A stretch of 64,000 bases of DNA from Littorina saxatilis. Taxonomy: Eukaryota > Mollusca > Gastropoda > Littorinimorpha > Littorinidae. Of the stretch, positions 45,260 through 58,417 are shown in pieces; positions within the stretch are counted from its first letter, which is position 1; every line of letters starts with the position of its first letter. A model generated the notes under the pieces. The model did no database searches. It was not told the origin of the DNA and worked only from the letters and a program-made list of their open reading frames with translations. The translations under genes and the position numbers were made by a program. The stretch covers positions 65,158,695 to 65,222,694 of the forward strand of contig NC_090261.1 in NCBI RefSeq assembly GCF_037325665.1. Direction: 5' to 3'.

Positions 45260-46860
45260 ATGCACAGACTAGCAGCCACCATATCCATACTTGTTCACTG
45301 TTGATGTGACTTAATTATCAAAGTCGACTTGATTCTCTGACTCACCTATAGGGTAGCGCCAGGTCTCTGGCCCCTGCTAAAAATAGTCTTTCAGTGAAAG
45401 TCATATAAACTGTTGATCAAGTTTAGCCGAAGACCATGCGACATGCTGTACTTGACTGTCATGTGCACCCAGTGAAGCACGCGAATCAACTTGTGACTAA
45501 GTTCATGGCTTTTACTACTTTTAGACGCTGCACCCTTGTTATTTTCTCAGGAGAAAAACTTACGTTACAGAACTTTCACATGACATCACTGTTCACTTTT
45601 TGTCAGCATATCTTCTCATAAACTGTATGTTAGTTTCTTTGTCCATTTATTTTTGAATAACCAGCATTTTTGACTGCGTTTTTATGATATTAAACATGCA
45701 GCCTCTCTGTTGCAAATCCTGGGTGGTACTGTAACAGTGTCTCACAAGTCATGCTAGCATGGAGTTGTTAGCACACAGTTGATACTGTCACTGTCAATGT
45801 TACCTGATAGACTCACTTTGTTATAGACTTAACATTTTTCATGTTTTTTACGGAGCACAATCACTTTGACAGAAGATTTGACAAGATGCACTTTGTATGT
45901 CTGAAAGTTGGATATGGGACTACCATTTTGTTTATTCTTTCACAAAACAATTGATCACCTTGACAAGTTTATAAACAGAATATCGATCAACACTGTCACA
46001 CATTGAACCTGCAGACTGGATCTGTTGGACATGGTAGCTGCATTGTGTGTTTGGTAACCACATCATGTTTTTCTGTCTGAAGTAGTAGTCTTCTCACATG
46101 TGTTTTGAGAGAGAAAAATACATGGCTCAAGAGGAAATTGATTTCAAACTCTTACAGCATTAACCGCCAACTGAGAGCCAAATTTGAATTCTTCGATGCA
46201 AAATGCACATTTGAAGGGCTGCTTTGGTTCTAAAGAACTTCCATTGTGTCTCTGTTTACTGATGAATCGCATAAGTCTGGATGTTGCAAAAGGGAAAGGA
46301 TCATGAGTAGTGTTGAACCTGACTGCAACCTGCCAAAACAACTCGGAGCACAGAGCTATAGCTGTAGCATTAGAAGTAACATTGCACAACATGGCTGCAA
46401 CACAGCAGTCCTTGAACATGGTCTTCATGTTTGAATAGTAGATGTTTTTGCATGATGTGATAATGTGTAGCAGACCTTGATTGCATGGTTACATTTCTCT
46501 CGCACTTTAAAGAGATGATCTCACGTTGGAATCACCGTGTCTCATCTTCTTTTCGTCCTTGTACTATCTATTCCTGGGAGGTCACATTCCTCCCCATGTA
46601 AACACTTGGGCTCACCATCTCAGATCTGGCTCCAGCAGTGGGGCACTGCGGTTATGAAATTAAAGGCCCCTCCTGTTTTTGGATCCGCAGGAGCTTTCTA
46701 GTTTGCTGTTAGGTAGATTTTTGGTTCCTCTTTCCTGTCATGCTCTCTTTTTCTTCATGAATTCTTTTCTTTTTTCTGCCTTCTTGCTCATTCACCTGTA
46801 TTTTTTCCAAAAATCTCTTCTCTTGCCGCTTGTCTCGCGATTCATGTCTAGTTTAATCTG
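45260..46860. other. unique sequence, no feature seen
   Basis: No exon or repeat recognised; possibly AKT 3' UTR or intergenic DNA. Confidence 0.5.
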
Positions 46861-46861
46861 T

Positions 46862-47103
46862 TAGTGTTCTGATGTAAGTCCAGCAGTAGATAGGTTAAGC
46901 CTATTTTAACATACTGGAAACTGGTAATCTTCCAGTAGGTATTAATTTAGTTTTACTAAAGCCTGCTGGGACACAAGTAATGGGTTAGTGCATTTGTAAA
47001 CAGGAATCGCTTGACAAGTGGCCCCCTTCATCCCCCCCTTCCTCGTCCTGATATGGCTCTGCGTAGTCGGCTGGACGTTAAGCAACAAATAAACAAACAA
47101 ACA
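46862..47103 (+). mobile_element. SINE-related copy, worn
   Basis: cttgacaagtggcccccttc and cctgatatggctctgcgtag...ggacgttaagcaacaaataa match the body of the 34939 SINE and the tail of the 29493 SINE. Degenerate head. Confidence 0.65.
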
Positions 47104-47283
47104 AACTCAGATCTGGCCAGGATCTTGCATAGAATAAAACCATCCCTCCACTTCCACAGATACCAAAAATGAACAACCTTGGTGCTATCAGTGCACAAGA
47201 GTAGGATTTTGTATGAATCAATTTTGTAAAAGCCACCCGTTGCTTTTTTCCAGAAATTAATTCATTAAAAAAAATTTCCAACT

Positions 47284-48142
47284 CAGCATAGCAAGTTGTA
47301 CGTGTGTTGATTTTGTTGGCCACATCTCAGATGGTGGTGTCAACTGTGGTCAAGGTTTATGTGACCAAATGAGTAGAGGGATGATACTGCCTCATGTAAA
47401 ACCTGGCCACATCTCAGTTGGTGGTGTCAACTGTTGTCAAGGTTTATGTGACCAAATGAGTAGAGGGATGATACTGCCTCATGTAAAACCTGGCCACATC
47501 TCAGATGGTGGTGTCAACTGTGGTCAAGGTTTATGTGACCAAATGAGTAGAGGGATGATACTGCCTCATGTAAAACCTGGCCACATCTCAGATGGTGGTG
47601 TCAACTGTTGTCAAGGTTTATGTGACCAAATGAGTGGAGGGATGATACTGCCTCATGTAAAACCTGGCCACATCTCAGATGGTGGTGTCAACTGTTGTCA
47701 AGGTTTATGTGACCAAATGAGTAGAGGGATGATACTGCCTCATGTAAAACCTGGCCACATCTCAGATGGTGGTGTCAACTGTGGTCAAGGTTTATGTGAC
47801 CAAATGAGTAGAGGGATGATACTGCCTCATGTAAAACCTGGCCACATCTCAGATGGTGGTGTCAACTGTGGTCAAGGTTTATGTGACCAAATGAGTAGAG
47901 GGATGATACTGCCTCATGTAAAACCTGGCCACATCTCAGATGGTGGTGTCAACTGTGGTCAAGGTTTATGTGACCAAATGAGTGGAGGGATGATACTTGC
48001 CTCATGTAAAAACCTGGCCACATCTCAGATGGTGGTGTCAACTGTGGTCAAGGTTTATGTGACCAAATGAGTGGAGGGATGATACTGCCCCATGTAACGT
48101 AAAAGCCTGGCCACATCTCAGATGGTGGTGTCAACTGTTGTC
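47284..48142. repeat. minisatellite, 87-bp unit
   Basis: About nine to ten copies containing catctcagatggtggtgtca, gtttatgtgaccaaatgag and gatactgcctcatgtaaaac. The 233-codon plus frame follows from 87 being divisible by 3. Confidence 0.96.
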
Positions 48143-48149
48143 AAGAGGA

Positions 48150-50800
48150 GTGTGCCTGCAGTTGACATTTTCTTCCCTACGAGTACCTTGTCTCAGTTCA
48201 TAATAAAATGATGACTCAAAGAAAAACTTTTTTATCACTGACTTTCCCATCCTTAATTAGGGGGAGTAATTGTATGCCAGAAAGTTCTGTTGCTATTTCT
48301 CATGTGACAGAGGTTGTTACATTCAGCTAGGGTTTTTGTCTTAAATATATTTTCCAGCAGAAATCGTTCAAAAGGTTTACCACAACAGTTTTGACATTAT
48401 AGAAAAGCAAGAGCATAGCATTTGGAGTTCAATCTGAGGGTATAAGCTGAGTACAGATTTTAGGTATCCATTAGAAACTGTTTTTATTTTGTTGTACAGA
48501 CACAAAGCTACTGGGAATGGTTCATGCTGGAAAAATGAAAGTTCTCTTGAGCAAAATGGGAACAAGTTTAAAGGAGTGATGTACAGTGTAAGTGGATTGT
48601 ACAGTGACATTGTGTCTTAGTGTTTGCCACTGGAGTCTTTCATAAAAACAATGCCTGAGGTTTAATGACTGGAGTGGAACTTCATGTATTCGAGTATAGT
48701 ATCTTTATAGATGTCAGGGTGTGTATATTTTTTGTGGTTACCGTAGTCTGCGTTGGATTCATAGTATGACTTTTTTTTTTCTTTTTTTTTTTTTTGAGTG
48801 AAGAATCAAATTTGGGAAAGGGAGGCAAGGGAGAAAATGTGATGGTCATCCTGCCAACGACTCCCCTTCTGGGTTTCTGCATCCTTGCCAAAAACCCCAG
48901 ACAGTACTTCAGCATAGCTTGTAATGGTCCAGTCATCCTGGCTAAGTTCTAACTGAGCTTTTGTCTCAAGAGCGTACGCAGGGTTTCAAAAGCATCTGTA
49001 CTGTGTCCATGGAATTTTAACATTTGAATCTGTTAACAGATAGGTTCAGCGCAAAAAATAAATGTACATCTTTACCGAGTTGTTAGTGATATAAATGTTA
49101 AATTGTATGCTGAGACATTTGTGAATCGTTGTTTTAGTGATGTCAATACGGTGGGACCCCCCCTGTTAAGACCCCCGGCCCCCTATTTAAAACTTCCTCC
49201 TTTTTAAGACCTGATTTTCTCACATGTTGTGTTCATAAATAGATCCCTGCGCCTTGAGTCCGAATCTGGAGATACGCGCGCGATATAAGACTTGATATAT
49301 ATAATAATCTCTGTAATTTGACCTCCATTTTAAGACCTGCAGATTTTCTTGTATTTTGTTAAGGTGGTAAAAGGGGGTTGGGCTCAAGTCGAGTTATCCT
49401 GCATTTACTTCAACTTGGTAAGTCACAGGATGACTTTGCACACTTGCAGTAGGATTAGTGGTCAGATTGTGTTGAACATTTTTCAGTCTCTTGTACAGTT
49501 TTGTGTATATGTTCGTGTTTGTGTGTGTGCTTGTGTTTATGAGAGGGAGGGAGTTAGAGAGAGAGAGAGAGAAATGTCCATCCCCCGTCTCCCCTTTGCA
49601 ATATGTCCGACCCTTAACCCCACACTTTTTTTTTTTTTTTTTTTTTTTTAAAGCCTAGCTTATCTTCTCATCCTCCCGTTCTGTCTTGAAATGCAATGTT
49701 ACTTTCACTGCTTTGTTTGTACATACTAAATAGTGTCATTAAAAGACTTGAGGAGAATGTTCTTGCGCTAATGTCATATTGCATTTCTGTTTCACTGTAA
49801 TTTGTCATCAATTTCTCAATTATTATTTTATATCCTAAATTTGACCCCATTGACCTCACAATTTTTTTGCTGCATACCATTAACACAATCTCTTATGCCC
49901 AAAATGTACACAGCATATGAGTTGATTTTCCATTTTTATTGTGAAATTTTGTTTTCATTTGCTCTAACTCCGGTGTAAACTATACATATTCTGCAAATCC
50001 CAAGTATTGATGTTTGGGTAAGAATTAAATCTGATTGACAGTAATATTGAATGTGCTGAAGTACACATGTAAATGCTTTGTATTATCGGTTATCAGCTTA
50101 CCTTTGTTTTACATACAATGCTTTGTTTCTGTTTGAGGCTGTGATTGGATTTTTGTTTCGTTTCTCATGAGCGGGAAAAACCTTTATTTTTCCAACGTTA
50201 GAGTTTCAAAATGGAACGTAAAGCAAGGACAAATTAAGCAAGATATGTATCAAATCATTTCTGCACTCTTGCATTTGGATTTTGTTTGACTTTAGACGAT
50301 CAAGGTCAGGGCTGAAAATGGATGAACAGTGAAGATGGTTTATACTGAACAATAGAGAACTCTTGTCTATTTACAACCAACGAGAGAGTTTGAATCTGAA
50401 CTAGTTTTATAACTGTTTTTCGTAATTCTTGACAGTATAGGTTCCCTCAGTTGTTGATACATTTTCTAATGAAACAATGGTTCAGAGCTTTGAAGTAAAT
50501 CTCATGGTTTCGTAGAAGAAATGTATAGTTTTGAATGGAATAGGTTGTTGATAATCTTGTCATAACATTCTTGAAGTTCGTGCGTCAGGCATATTTGCTA
50601 ACTTTCTGCTCACGACTGTAATGTTTTTCTCCCCCTGTGTTTGTGATGTCAGTGACCTTTCCCCTTTTGTCTCAGTCTGACCGATGCAGTTCTATGGCAT
50701 GTGTTATGGGCATAACAACATACATGTCTGTGTTGGTCAAACACTATTATCATCATTATAGTTTACATCTGTACCATCATGTGTATGCGTCTTTTTAAAG
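48150..50800. other. mostly unique sequence
   Basis: No exon recognised. It includes A/T tracts at 48772-48795, a degenerate MITE at 49145-49360 (gacccccggcccc, ctcctttttaagacctg) and a T-run at 49627-49650. Possibly distal AKT 3' UTR. Confidence 0.45.
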
Positions 50801-50806
50801 AATAAA
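50801..50806 (+). promoter_or_regulatory. candidate polyadenylation signal
   Basis: AATAAA with a T/G-rich downstream stretch (gtgttatttgttttc); would end a very long AKT 3' UTR. Inference only. Confidence 0.3.
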
Positions 50807-51145
50807 GACTTTTATGAACGTGTTATTTGTTTTCAGAGGAGCTTCATTGTTTTGAATGGCTGATTGTGGTTTGGTTTCCAGATTTTGGGTTGATGTTGCC
50901 TGGGGTGTGTGCGCGAGTGTGTAGAGAGAAACCGTGTCAGGTCCTTTAGTGTGTGTGTGAGATGTGTGACAGCAGAGTGTCTGTAATGTTCAATCAATCA
51001 ATGTTTATGTTGGTTGCATGTCAGTGTATGTCTGTTTCTGTGTGTGTGTGTGTGTGTGTGTAGTTCAAACAAGAATATATTTGTTACTCTGTGTGTGGAG
51101 TTGGGGTGTTTGTGTTTGTGTGTGTACAATACAAGGTATGTAAAA

Positions 51146-51985
51146 TATACCGAGCAACAAAAGAAACGCGAAAAAATTCGTCATTGTTTGATTGACAAAA
51201 TCTTAAACAATTATAGAGTTAGAATTATTAAACCACAAAAGTTTGATGAAGGCATGTTTGACCTTGCTTTTGTGTGATTATTTTGATGCTGTGACTGTTT
51301 TAACACACGGGACAAGCAGGTTTAACGTTAAACACATAATGTGCGCTCGCAGCACGTGGAGCAGGAGAAATCTGATGTGTGAGATGTGTTCACTAATGCA
51401 TTAGTAACAAAAAGAGACCATGGCACACTTGCTGCCAGTCTCACTTTTGAAACAGCCAGGATGCCAAGATTGACACCACTAAAATGCCAGGTCGATTTAA
51501 AGCTGGGGATGATCCAGAAGCGCTGGCATGTGCTTTAAACGTGCATATGTCAACAGTCTATCACCTTCAGCAATGTTCTGTTGACATTGGAAGCACTGCA
51601 GTTATGCAACGCGGTGGATTTTTCGCATTACCCCAATAAGACAAGATCGCAATTTCCTGCCACAACGTCTTCCACAACGTCTTCCACATCGTTTCATTAC
51701 AGCCACTGACACTGCCAGGAACATCACTGGAAGCCACCAGTGTCCGATCAGTGGCCAGAGAGCGATGAAGACTGACTGAGTGAGACCTCCAAAACTTCAT
51801 TAACGTTAAACCTGCTTGTCCCGTGAGTTGAAACAGTCGCAGCATCAAAATAATCACACAGCAGCTAGGTCAAACATGCCTTCATCATACTTTTGTGGGT
51901 TGATAATTCTAACTCTATAATTGTTCGAGATTTTGTCAATCAAACATTGCAGAATTTTTTCGGGTTTCTTTTGTTGCTCGGTATA
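51146..51985 (+). mobile_element. Tc1-like transposon relic with long inverted repeats
   Basis: Inverted ends (51148 to about 51333 and about 51798-51983) of about 186 bp start CCGAGCAACAAAAGAAAC and are bounded by TA. The interior codes pieces of a Tc1-type transposase DNA-binding region: MPGRFKAGDDPEALACALNV (about 51484), then RFITATDTARNITGSHQCPI (about 51681-51740) ending at a stop. No DDE catalytic part remains, so it is a deletion derivative. Confidence 0.85.
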
Positions 51986-51999
51986 CAATAATAATACTC

Positions 52000-52950
52000 T
52001 ATTCTCTCAAAAATGAAAATTCTGGCTGACAATGAACACACATCGATATAAGCAACTAGTGAATACACATACATACACTAAGCATAGAAGTTGCCATTTG
52101 AAATTGAAGACCTAAAATTATATGTGAAGTATTATGAAAAGGGGGCTCTCACTTTTGTCAAGCCTTTAGGTGACATACGAGGCACATATTGTGTAAGCGT
52201 CCATCCTTCATCCATTAGTTTTTGCCAGATCATGTCTCTAATTTAATATACTTATTTGACGTTTACAATGCACTCTTACAAATAACAAATTTCCAACACA
52301 CAAGCACATATTGAAAAATACATCTCTTTGCCACACGCAGAACACACAGTGACACACACAGTGACACACACAGTGACACACACAAGCCTTTACAACAAAG
52401 AAGTCATAGGCACTACATTCATCTTTATTACTTTACAATCCTCCATTCCTCCTCCAGCTTTTCCCAATAGACGAATTCCAAAAATAACTGTCAGGTTTGT
52501 ATGTGATGTGGGAGAGTGACCTTTTCTTGCAGAGGGGACAACCACTTGCAACGGGAGTGTCGGAAACATGTATCTTTTTCCGATCTCCACTGGACCAATT
52601 ACAATCTGTGCTGAGAGTCTGAGAAGCAATTGTACGTATATATATATGAACACATGTTACCAATAGTGGTTCCATTTAAAACATTTACAACATGGAACGG
52701 TAGATTTCGGGTATAAGCCTGTCACTTAAGTCTTTTGGTTCGACTTCTCTCTTGGATATATATCTCTACAAATAATTTTGTGTATAAAACTTACCGCAAA
52801 ATGATTATTAATTAGTCTAATATTCTGTTGACACGTATTTTAACATTCATACTGCAAAAGGATTAATAGAAAGAGTATCTAGTACATGCACGCGGATTTC
52901 GAATGCTTTTTCTTGAAGTGAAAGCTGCATGCATCTGTACAACTACAAGC
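52000..52950. other. unique sequence, no feature seen
   Basis: Includes a short (cacacagtga)n repeat at 52343-52386. Minus frames of 80-87 codons here have no recognisable domain and are not called. Confidence 0.45.
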
Positions 52951-52961
52951 AAGGTCTCTGT

Positions 52962-53100
52962 ACATAAAATAATAATAATAATAAAACATTCTTCTATAGC
53001 GCTGTTCATCGCCAGATAACAGTCTCATGGCGCTTTACATTGGACATTAAAATTCAACATTTTACATATAAAAAGTTTCCTCGTAAGAAATAAAATACAA
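52962..53100 (-). repeat. SINE-like 3' end with (ATT)n tail
   Basis: aataataataataaaacattc, then tatagcgctgttcatcgcca and ctcatggcgctttaca. Uninterrupted relative of the copy split at 563/1243. Confidence 0.65.
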
Positions 53101-53443
53101 GCATTTGTAGCTTAAATTTCATTAACAACGACCACATATATAAAATAATCTAGAAGATTTAAAAAAGATGAAAAATACAAAATGAAAACATTTAGCAAGC
53201 GTTCCCTCTTTACTTGTGTTTGTTCAGGGTCACTGGTCAGCAGGCCCGCACCCCAGTCTCGGGGAAGCTGATGCACCATTAGTATTCAATTATCCTGATG
53301 GCCAAATGCTCCCAGTTATACACTTATGAAGGAATCAGGTTATCATGATTATGGTGTTTGTGTCAGGATTTGGGATGCTGCGAGCAAGTGATATTTTACT
53401 TGCAAGAGACAAGACCAATTTTAGACGGGGCCACTAACATTGA

Positions 53444-55460
53444 CAAGCACACATTGCATTATTAACTAGCTGTAGTCTCTCTATGTGTGCTCTGTTTATA
53501 ACAATCACCTCTTTGGTGTCATTATCATAAATGTGATGATGACAGGCACACATTGCATTATTAACTAGTTGTAGTCTCTATGTGTGCTCTGTTTACAACA
53601 ATCACCTCTTCAATTGGTGTCATTATCATAAATGTGCTGATGACAGGCACACATTGCATTATTAACTAGTTGTAGTCTCCATGTGTGCTCTGTTTATAAC
53701 AATCACCTCTTTAATTGGTGTTATTATCATAAATGTGCTGACAGGCACACATTGCATTATTAACTAGTTGTAGTCTCCATGTGTGCTCTGTTTATAACAA
53801 TCACCTCTTTGGTGTCATTATCATAAATGTGATGATGACAGGCACACATTGCATTATTAACTAGTTGTAGTCTCTATGTGTGCTCTGTTTACAACAATCA
53901 CCTCTTCAATTGGTGTCATTATCATAAATGTGCTGATGACAGGCACACATTGCATTATTAACTAGTTGTAGTCTCTATGTGTGCTCTGTTTACAACAATC
54001 ACCTCTTCAATTGGTGTCATTATCATAAATGTGATGATGACAGGCACACATTGCATTATTAACTAGCTGTAGTCTCTCTATGTGTGCTCTGTTTATAACA
54101 ATCACCTCTTTGGTGTCATTATCATAAATGTGATGATGACAGGCACACATTGCATTATTAACTAGCTGTAGTCTCTCTATGTGTGCTCTGTTTACAACAA
54201 TCACCTCTTCAATTGGTGTCATTATCATAAATGTGATGATGACAGGCACACATTGCATTATTAACTAGTTGTAGTCTCTCTATGTGTGCTTTGTTTATAA
54301 CAATCACCTCTTTAATTGGTGTCATTATCATAAATGTGCTGATGACAGGCACACATTGCATTATTAACTAGTTGTAGTCTCCATGTGTGCTCTGTTTATA
54401 ACAATCACCTCTTTGGTGTCATTATCATAAATGTGATGATGACAGGCACACATTGCATTATTAACTAGTTGTAGTCTCTATGTGTGCTCTGTTTACAACA
54501 ATCACCTCTTCAATTGGTGTCATTATCATAAATGTGCTGATGACAGGCACACATTGCATTATTAACTAGTTGTAGTCTCCATGTGTGCTCTGTTTATAAC
54601 AATCACCTCTTTAATTGGTGTCATTATCATAAATGTGCTGATGACAGGCACACATTGCATTATTAACTAGTTGTAGTCTCTATGTGTGCTCTGTTTTTAA
54701 CAATCACCTCTTTGGTGTCATTATCATAAATGTGATGATGACAGGCACACATTGCATTATTAACTAGTTGTAGTCTCTATGTGTGCTCTGTTTACAACAA
54801 TCACCTCTTTAATTGGTGTCATTATCATAAATGTGATGATGACAGGCACACATTGCATTATTAACTAGTTGTAGTCTCTATGTGTGCTCTGTTTACAACA
54901 ATCACCTCTTTGGTGTCATTATCATAAATGTGATGATGACAGGCACACATTGCATTATTAACTAGTTGTAGTCTCTCTATGTGTGCTTTGTTTATAACAA
55001 TCACCTCTTTGGTGTCATTATCATAAATGTGCTGATGACAGGCACACATTGTATTATTAACTAGTTGTAGTCTCTCTATGTGTGCTCTGTTTATAACAAT
55101 CACCTCTTTGGTGTCATTATCATAAATGTGCTGATGACAGGCACACATTGCATTATTAACTAGTTGTAGTCTCCATGTGTGCTCTGTTTACAACAATCAC
55201 CTCTTTAATTGGTGTCATTATCATCAATGTGCTGATGACAGGCACACATTGCATTATTAACTAGTTGTAGTCTCTCTATGTGTGCTTTGTTTATAACAAT
55301 CACCTCTTTGGTGTCATTATCATCAATGTGCTGATGACAGGCACACATTGCAGACAGGCACACATTGCATTATTAACTAGCTGTAGTCTCTCTATGTGTG
55401 CTCTGTTTACAACAATCACCTCTTTAATTGGTGTCATTATCATCCATGTGCTGACGACCA
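53444..55460. repeat. tandem repeat, about 97-107 bp unit, about 20 copies
   Basis: Units contain gcacacattgcattattaac, tagttgtagtctctatgtgt and caatcacctctttggtgtca, with length variants (ttcaattggtg, gatgatgac). Satellite-like, with subfamilies alternating. Confidence 0.95.
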
Positions 55461-55649
55461 TTTGGGCTTACAATGGTTCGAGCAGACCACGTTTCAGCGG
55501 ACCGACCAGAGTGGCACAAGAGTCGGTTGCTGAAACTTGCCCTGTGCAAGTAAAGGCTGGACTGTAGTACACATTGATATGGTCACGTATGTGTTGACAT
55601 GTTTTTTTTCTCCAGAGAATGAGACTCAACAATTGCAGATCTTCACTGA

Positions 55650-57107
55650 TCACACAGATGATTGTTTAACTGTATGTATCAACATATGGTTCTCCAGGCT
55701 ACGAAGCGTGGGAAAAACAGCACTGCACTGATCACACATATGTAGCCGTGCACTTGCCGATTTCAACGTGCGTCTTTTACCAGATTGACGTTGATGTTCA
55801 ACTGTATGGGTCTGCTTGTGTGATTTCAGGTAACAAGACTTGGAAAATGTAGCACTGCATTGCCCACATTTATGTGATAGCTTACCTGTGTGTTGTAACA
55901 TGTGCGTTTTCAGGTGACAAGACGCAGCAAATGCAGCACAGCAATTAACGCATTTATGTGGCCGTTCACCTTTATGTGTAAACATGTGTCTCTTTAGTTT
56001 GCTTTTGGCTTCAAATGCAGCACTACACAAATGACAGACATGTGGTCGCTCACCTGTATGTATCAACATGTGTCTCTTTAGTTTGCTTTTGCAGGCAAAG
56101 GAAGCACTACACAAATGACAGATATGTGGCCGTTCGCTTGAATGTGTTAACTTGTGTGCCCTGAGTGACCCACGCAAAGGAAAAGTAGCATTGCATTGGT
56201 CACATTGATGTGGGCGTTCTCCTGTATGCTTCAACATGTGCACCTTCAGGCTACAAGCCTGGATAAAAGCAGCACTACATTGACCACACTTATGTGGTCG
56301 TTCACCTGTATGTATTTTCAGGTGTTTCCTCAAGGCAGTAGCTTCTACGAAAGTAGCATTGCATTGAAAACATTCATGTGGTCGTTCACCTGTATGTGTC
56401 AACACATGTTTTTTCAGAGTACTAGAATCAGTAAAAGCAGCACTGCACTGACCACACTGATATGGTCTCTCACCTGTATGTGTGAACACGTGTCTCTTCA
56501 AGGCAGAAGCGTACACATAAGCAGCAGTGCATTGTCCACACTGATATGGTTTTACACCTGTATGTGTTGCTTTGTGTGTCCTTAGAGCCTCAGACTGTGC
56601 AAAAGTGGCATTGCACTGACCACATTGATACGGTCGTTCACCGGTATGCACCCGCCGATGTCTCTTCAACCTACTTAGAAAGGCAAAGGAAGCATCACAA
56701 TCTGAGCACTGATGTACCTTTTCTCCTATTTGTTTTTTTCTTTCTTTTTTGGGGCGAGTTTTACATGCTGACAGGTTGGCTCCTGCCCTGTTTGAGTTTG
56801 GCCGTGAATTAGTGTTGAAGTTACTGTGAGCCCCAGACACCTCTTCTCCTGCCTCATCCTTCAGACAGGTATCACTGTCACTGTCAGCGCTGGCTGCAGC
56901 TTGTCCTACTTCTGTCTCTTCCTTCAGACAGGTGTCACTGTCAGCGCTGGCTGCAGCTTGTCCTTCACAGGTCTGTAGCATGGAGTTAGTGGCTGTCTTC
57001 TCTCTGCTCACATTCTCTCTGTCTGGCACTGTAACAGACAATGTTTCTTCAAACAAAGATCGATCAGTTTCAGATTTCCTAACTGGTTCACAGGACGACC
57101 CAGAGCC
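55650..57107 (-). CDS. C2H2 zinc-finger protein, 12 fingers
   Basis: A nuclear DNA-binding protein by domain. One open frame with 12 consecutive C-x2-C-x12-H-x3-H fingers (from HQCSDCDASFAFLSRLKRH to HMCDQCSAVFPTLRSLENH), most joined by TGERP linkers; the last linkers diverge (TGKLSHKC, then a 21-residue gap). Before the fingers: an acidic region with two copies of a GQAAASADSD...DTCLK repeat and a basic stretch (RPKKERKKQ) that may act as a nuclear signal. The first in-frame ATG is 56981-56979, which gives 443 residues; the frame is open upstream to 57107 without another ATG, so an upstream exon may supply the start. No intron is seen inside. No SCAN, KRAB or BTB domain. Target and partners cannot be told. 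Confidence 0.88.
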   Translation of the reverse strand, partial: GSGSSCEPVRKSETDRSLFEETLSVTVPDRENVSREKTATNSMLQTCEGQAAASADSDTCLKEETEVGQAAASADSDSDTCLKDEAGEEVSGAHSNFNTNSRPNSNRAGANLSACKTRPKKERKKQIGEKVHQCSDCDASFAFLSRLKRHRRVHTGERPYQCGQCNATFAQSEALRTHKATHTGVKPYQCGQCTAAYVYASALKRHVFTHTGERPYQCGQCSAAFTDSSTLKKHVLTHTGERPHECFQCNATFVEATALRKHLKIHTGERPHKCGQCSAAFIQACSLKVHMLKHTGERPHQCDQCNATFPLRGSLRAHKLTHSSERPHICHLCSASFACKSKLKRHMLIHTGERPHVCHLCSAAFEAKSKLKRHMFTHKGERPHKCVNCCAAFAASCHLKTHMLQHTGKLSHKCGQCSATFSKSCYLKSHKQTHTVEHQRQSGKRRTLKSASARLHMCDQCSAVFPTLRSLENHMLIHTVKQSSV

Positions 57108-57159
57108 TCACAAAAGTGTCTGTATCTCTGAAACTATTGGGAGTTTTTGATTAAGACTT

Positions 57160-57810
57160 GATGTAATCCTCAAACACCATAGGATCCTCCCATCGACCAC
57201 TTTCTAAAGGATTGATCATCTTTGTAAACAACTAAATAAACAATGACGTAATTTGAACTGGACAGCGCTTTTTGTCATGTCACCTCTCGAAAAAGATGTA
57301 AAATCTCCCTTTTTTTTTTACCACTCATGCAATCGACACCTACATCACCAGAAATTGCATAGCACACAAAATATGCAAACTAGCTCAACAAAACAACATA
57401 TTCAGGGCTATAACTGCAGAAAATCAAAAATCCCTGAAATTAAAAGGGTCCAGAACAAACTGAAAATGTACATGTATTGATAGTGCAATGGCTTGAAACA
57501 CGTCATGTCACATGTTTCAGCCATCTCCATAACACCAAGGGTTTGTTGCTCCTGTCCCGCGATCCTGGTCAGGCCCACATCTTGCAACAAATATCTCCAG
57601 TTAAACATTGTTAGCTTACAAGTCATTTCTTTTCATGAGCTTATAATTCCCCTAATATTGTAAAAACTTGCTTTATGGAGACCTCACTAATTATAAGCAT
57701 ACACACTAGTGATACTAATATGGGAATTAATGAGAGCGAGAGAGAAAAAGGGTGGGAGGGGTTGGGAACTGACGACTCAATAATGAAGTGCTGTGTACGT
57801 ATTATGTGAG
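57160..57810. other. unique sequence 5' of the zinc-finger gene
   Basis: Probable promoter side of the zinc-finger gene; no defined motif or exon could be supported. Confidence 0.35.
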
Positions 57811-57816
57811 TGTGTG

Positions 57817-57974
57817 CTCACCAACCTCGGTCAATGACCCATACTTTCCCACCAACCTCGGTCAATGACCCATACTTTCCCACCAACCTCGGTCAATGAC
57901 CCATACTTTCCCACCAACCTCGGTCAATGACCCATACTTTCCCACCAACCTCGGTCAATGACCCATACTTTCCA
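57817..57974. repeat. 31-32 bp tandem repeat, five copies
   Basis: Unit caccaacctcggtcaatgac plus ccatactttcc. Confidence 0.95.
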
Positions 57975-58259
57975 GCTGAGACCAGCTGCCTGACCCAGTT
58001 TACAGACACTGACCTTTTTTGATGTCTAAGAGGAAACTCTTCCTGTCCCAGTTTAAACTGACCTTCTTACCCGGGGTCAATGACCGAGTTTTACCTACGT
58101 GTCTGTTATGTGTACGTACGTGTGTGTTATGTCTGCCTGTCAGTGCGCTGGTAAATGCACATACATCATGCTAATCCATATGCACATCAAATGGAAACAA
58201 AAATGGGATAACGAACACAAGAAAGACAGAACTGCTTAACACAGTTGCCTCCCCTGTGA

Positions 58260-58370
58260 AAAAAAATGATACCTCCCAAACTCCCAATAAAGACCCCTCC
58301 TTTTTACGACCGATTTTTCTGGACATTTTCAAGGTCGTTAGTGGGAGGTTTTACTGATATACACTCCGAG
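58260..58370. mobile_element. worn MITE copy (same family as 3322)
   Basis: caataaagacccctcctttt, then cgaccgatttttctggac and gggaggttttactg resemble the interior and right end of the family. Confidence 0.45.
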
Positions 58371-58417
58371 TGTATACAGGAGTGAAAGGTCTGTATACAC
58401 TCCGACAATCGAAGGTC

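Noticed and set aside
47369-48070. 233-codon frame with a regular 29-residue repeat
   Set aside because: The peptide repeat is neat, but the unit also continues out of frame after 47995 and no start, splice site or known repeat family fits; minisatellite is the simpler reading.
49349-49651. 100-codon plus frame
   Set aside because: Ends in poly-F from a T-run and includes GA repeats; chance frame.
52390-52675. Two overlapping minus frames of 80-87 codons
   Set aside because: One has a single C-x2-C but nothing else recognisable; no support for a gene.
53444-55460. Regular repeats with spacers, CRISPR-like at a glance
   Set aside because: Whole units repeat including the supposed spacers, and the genome is animal.
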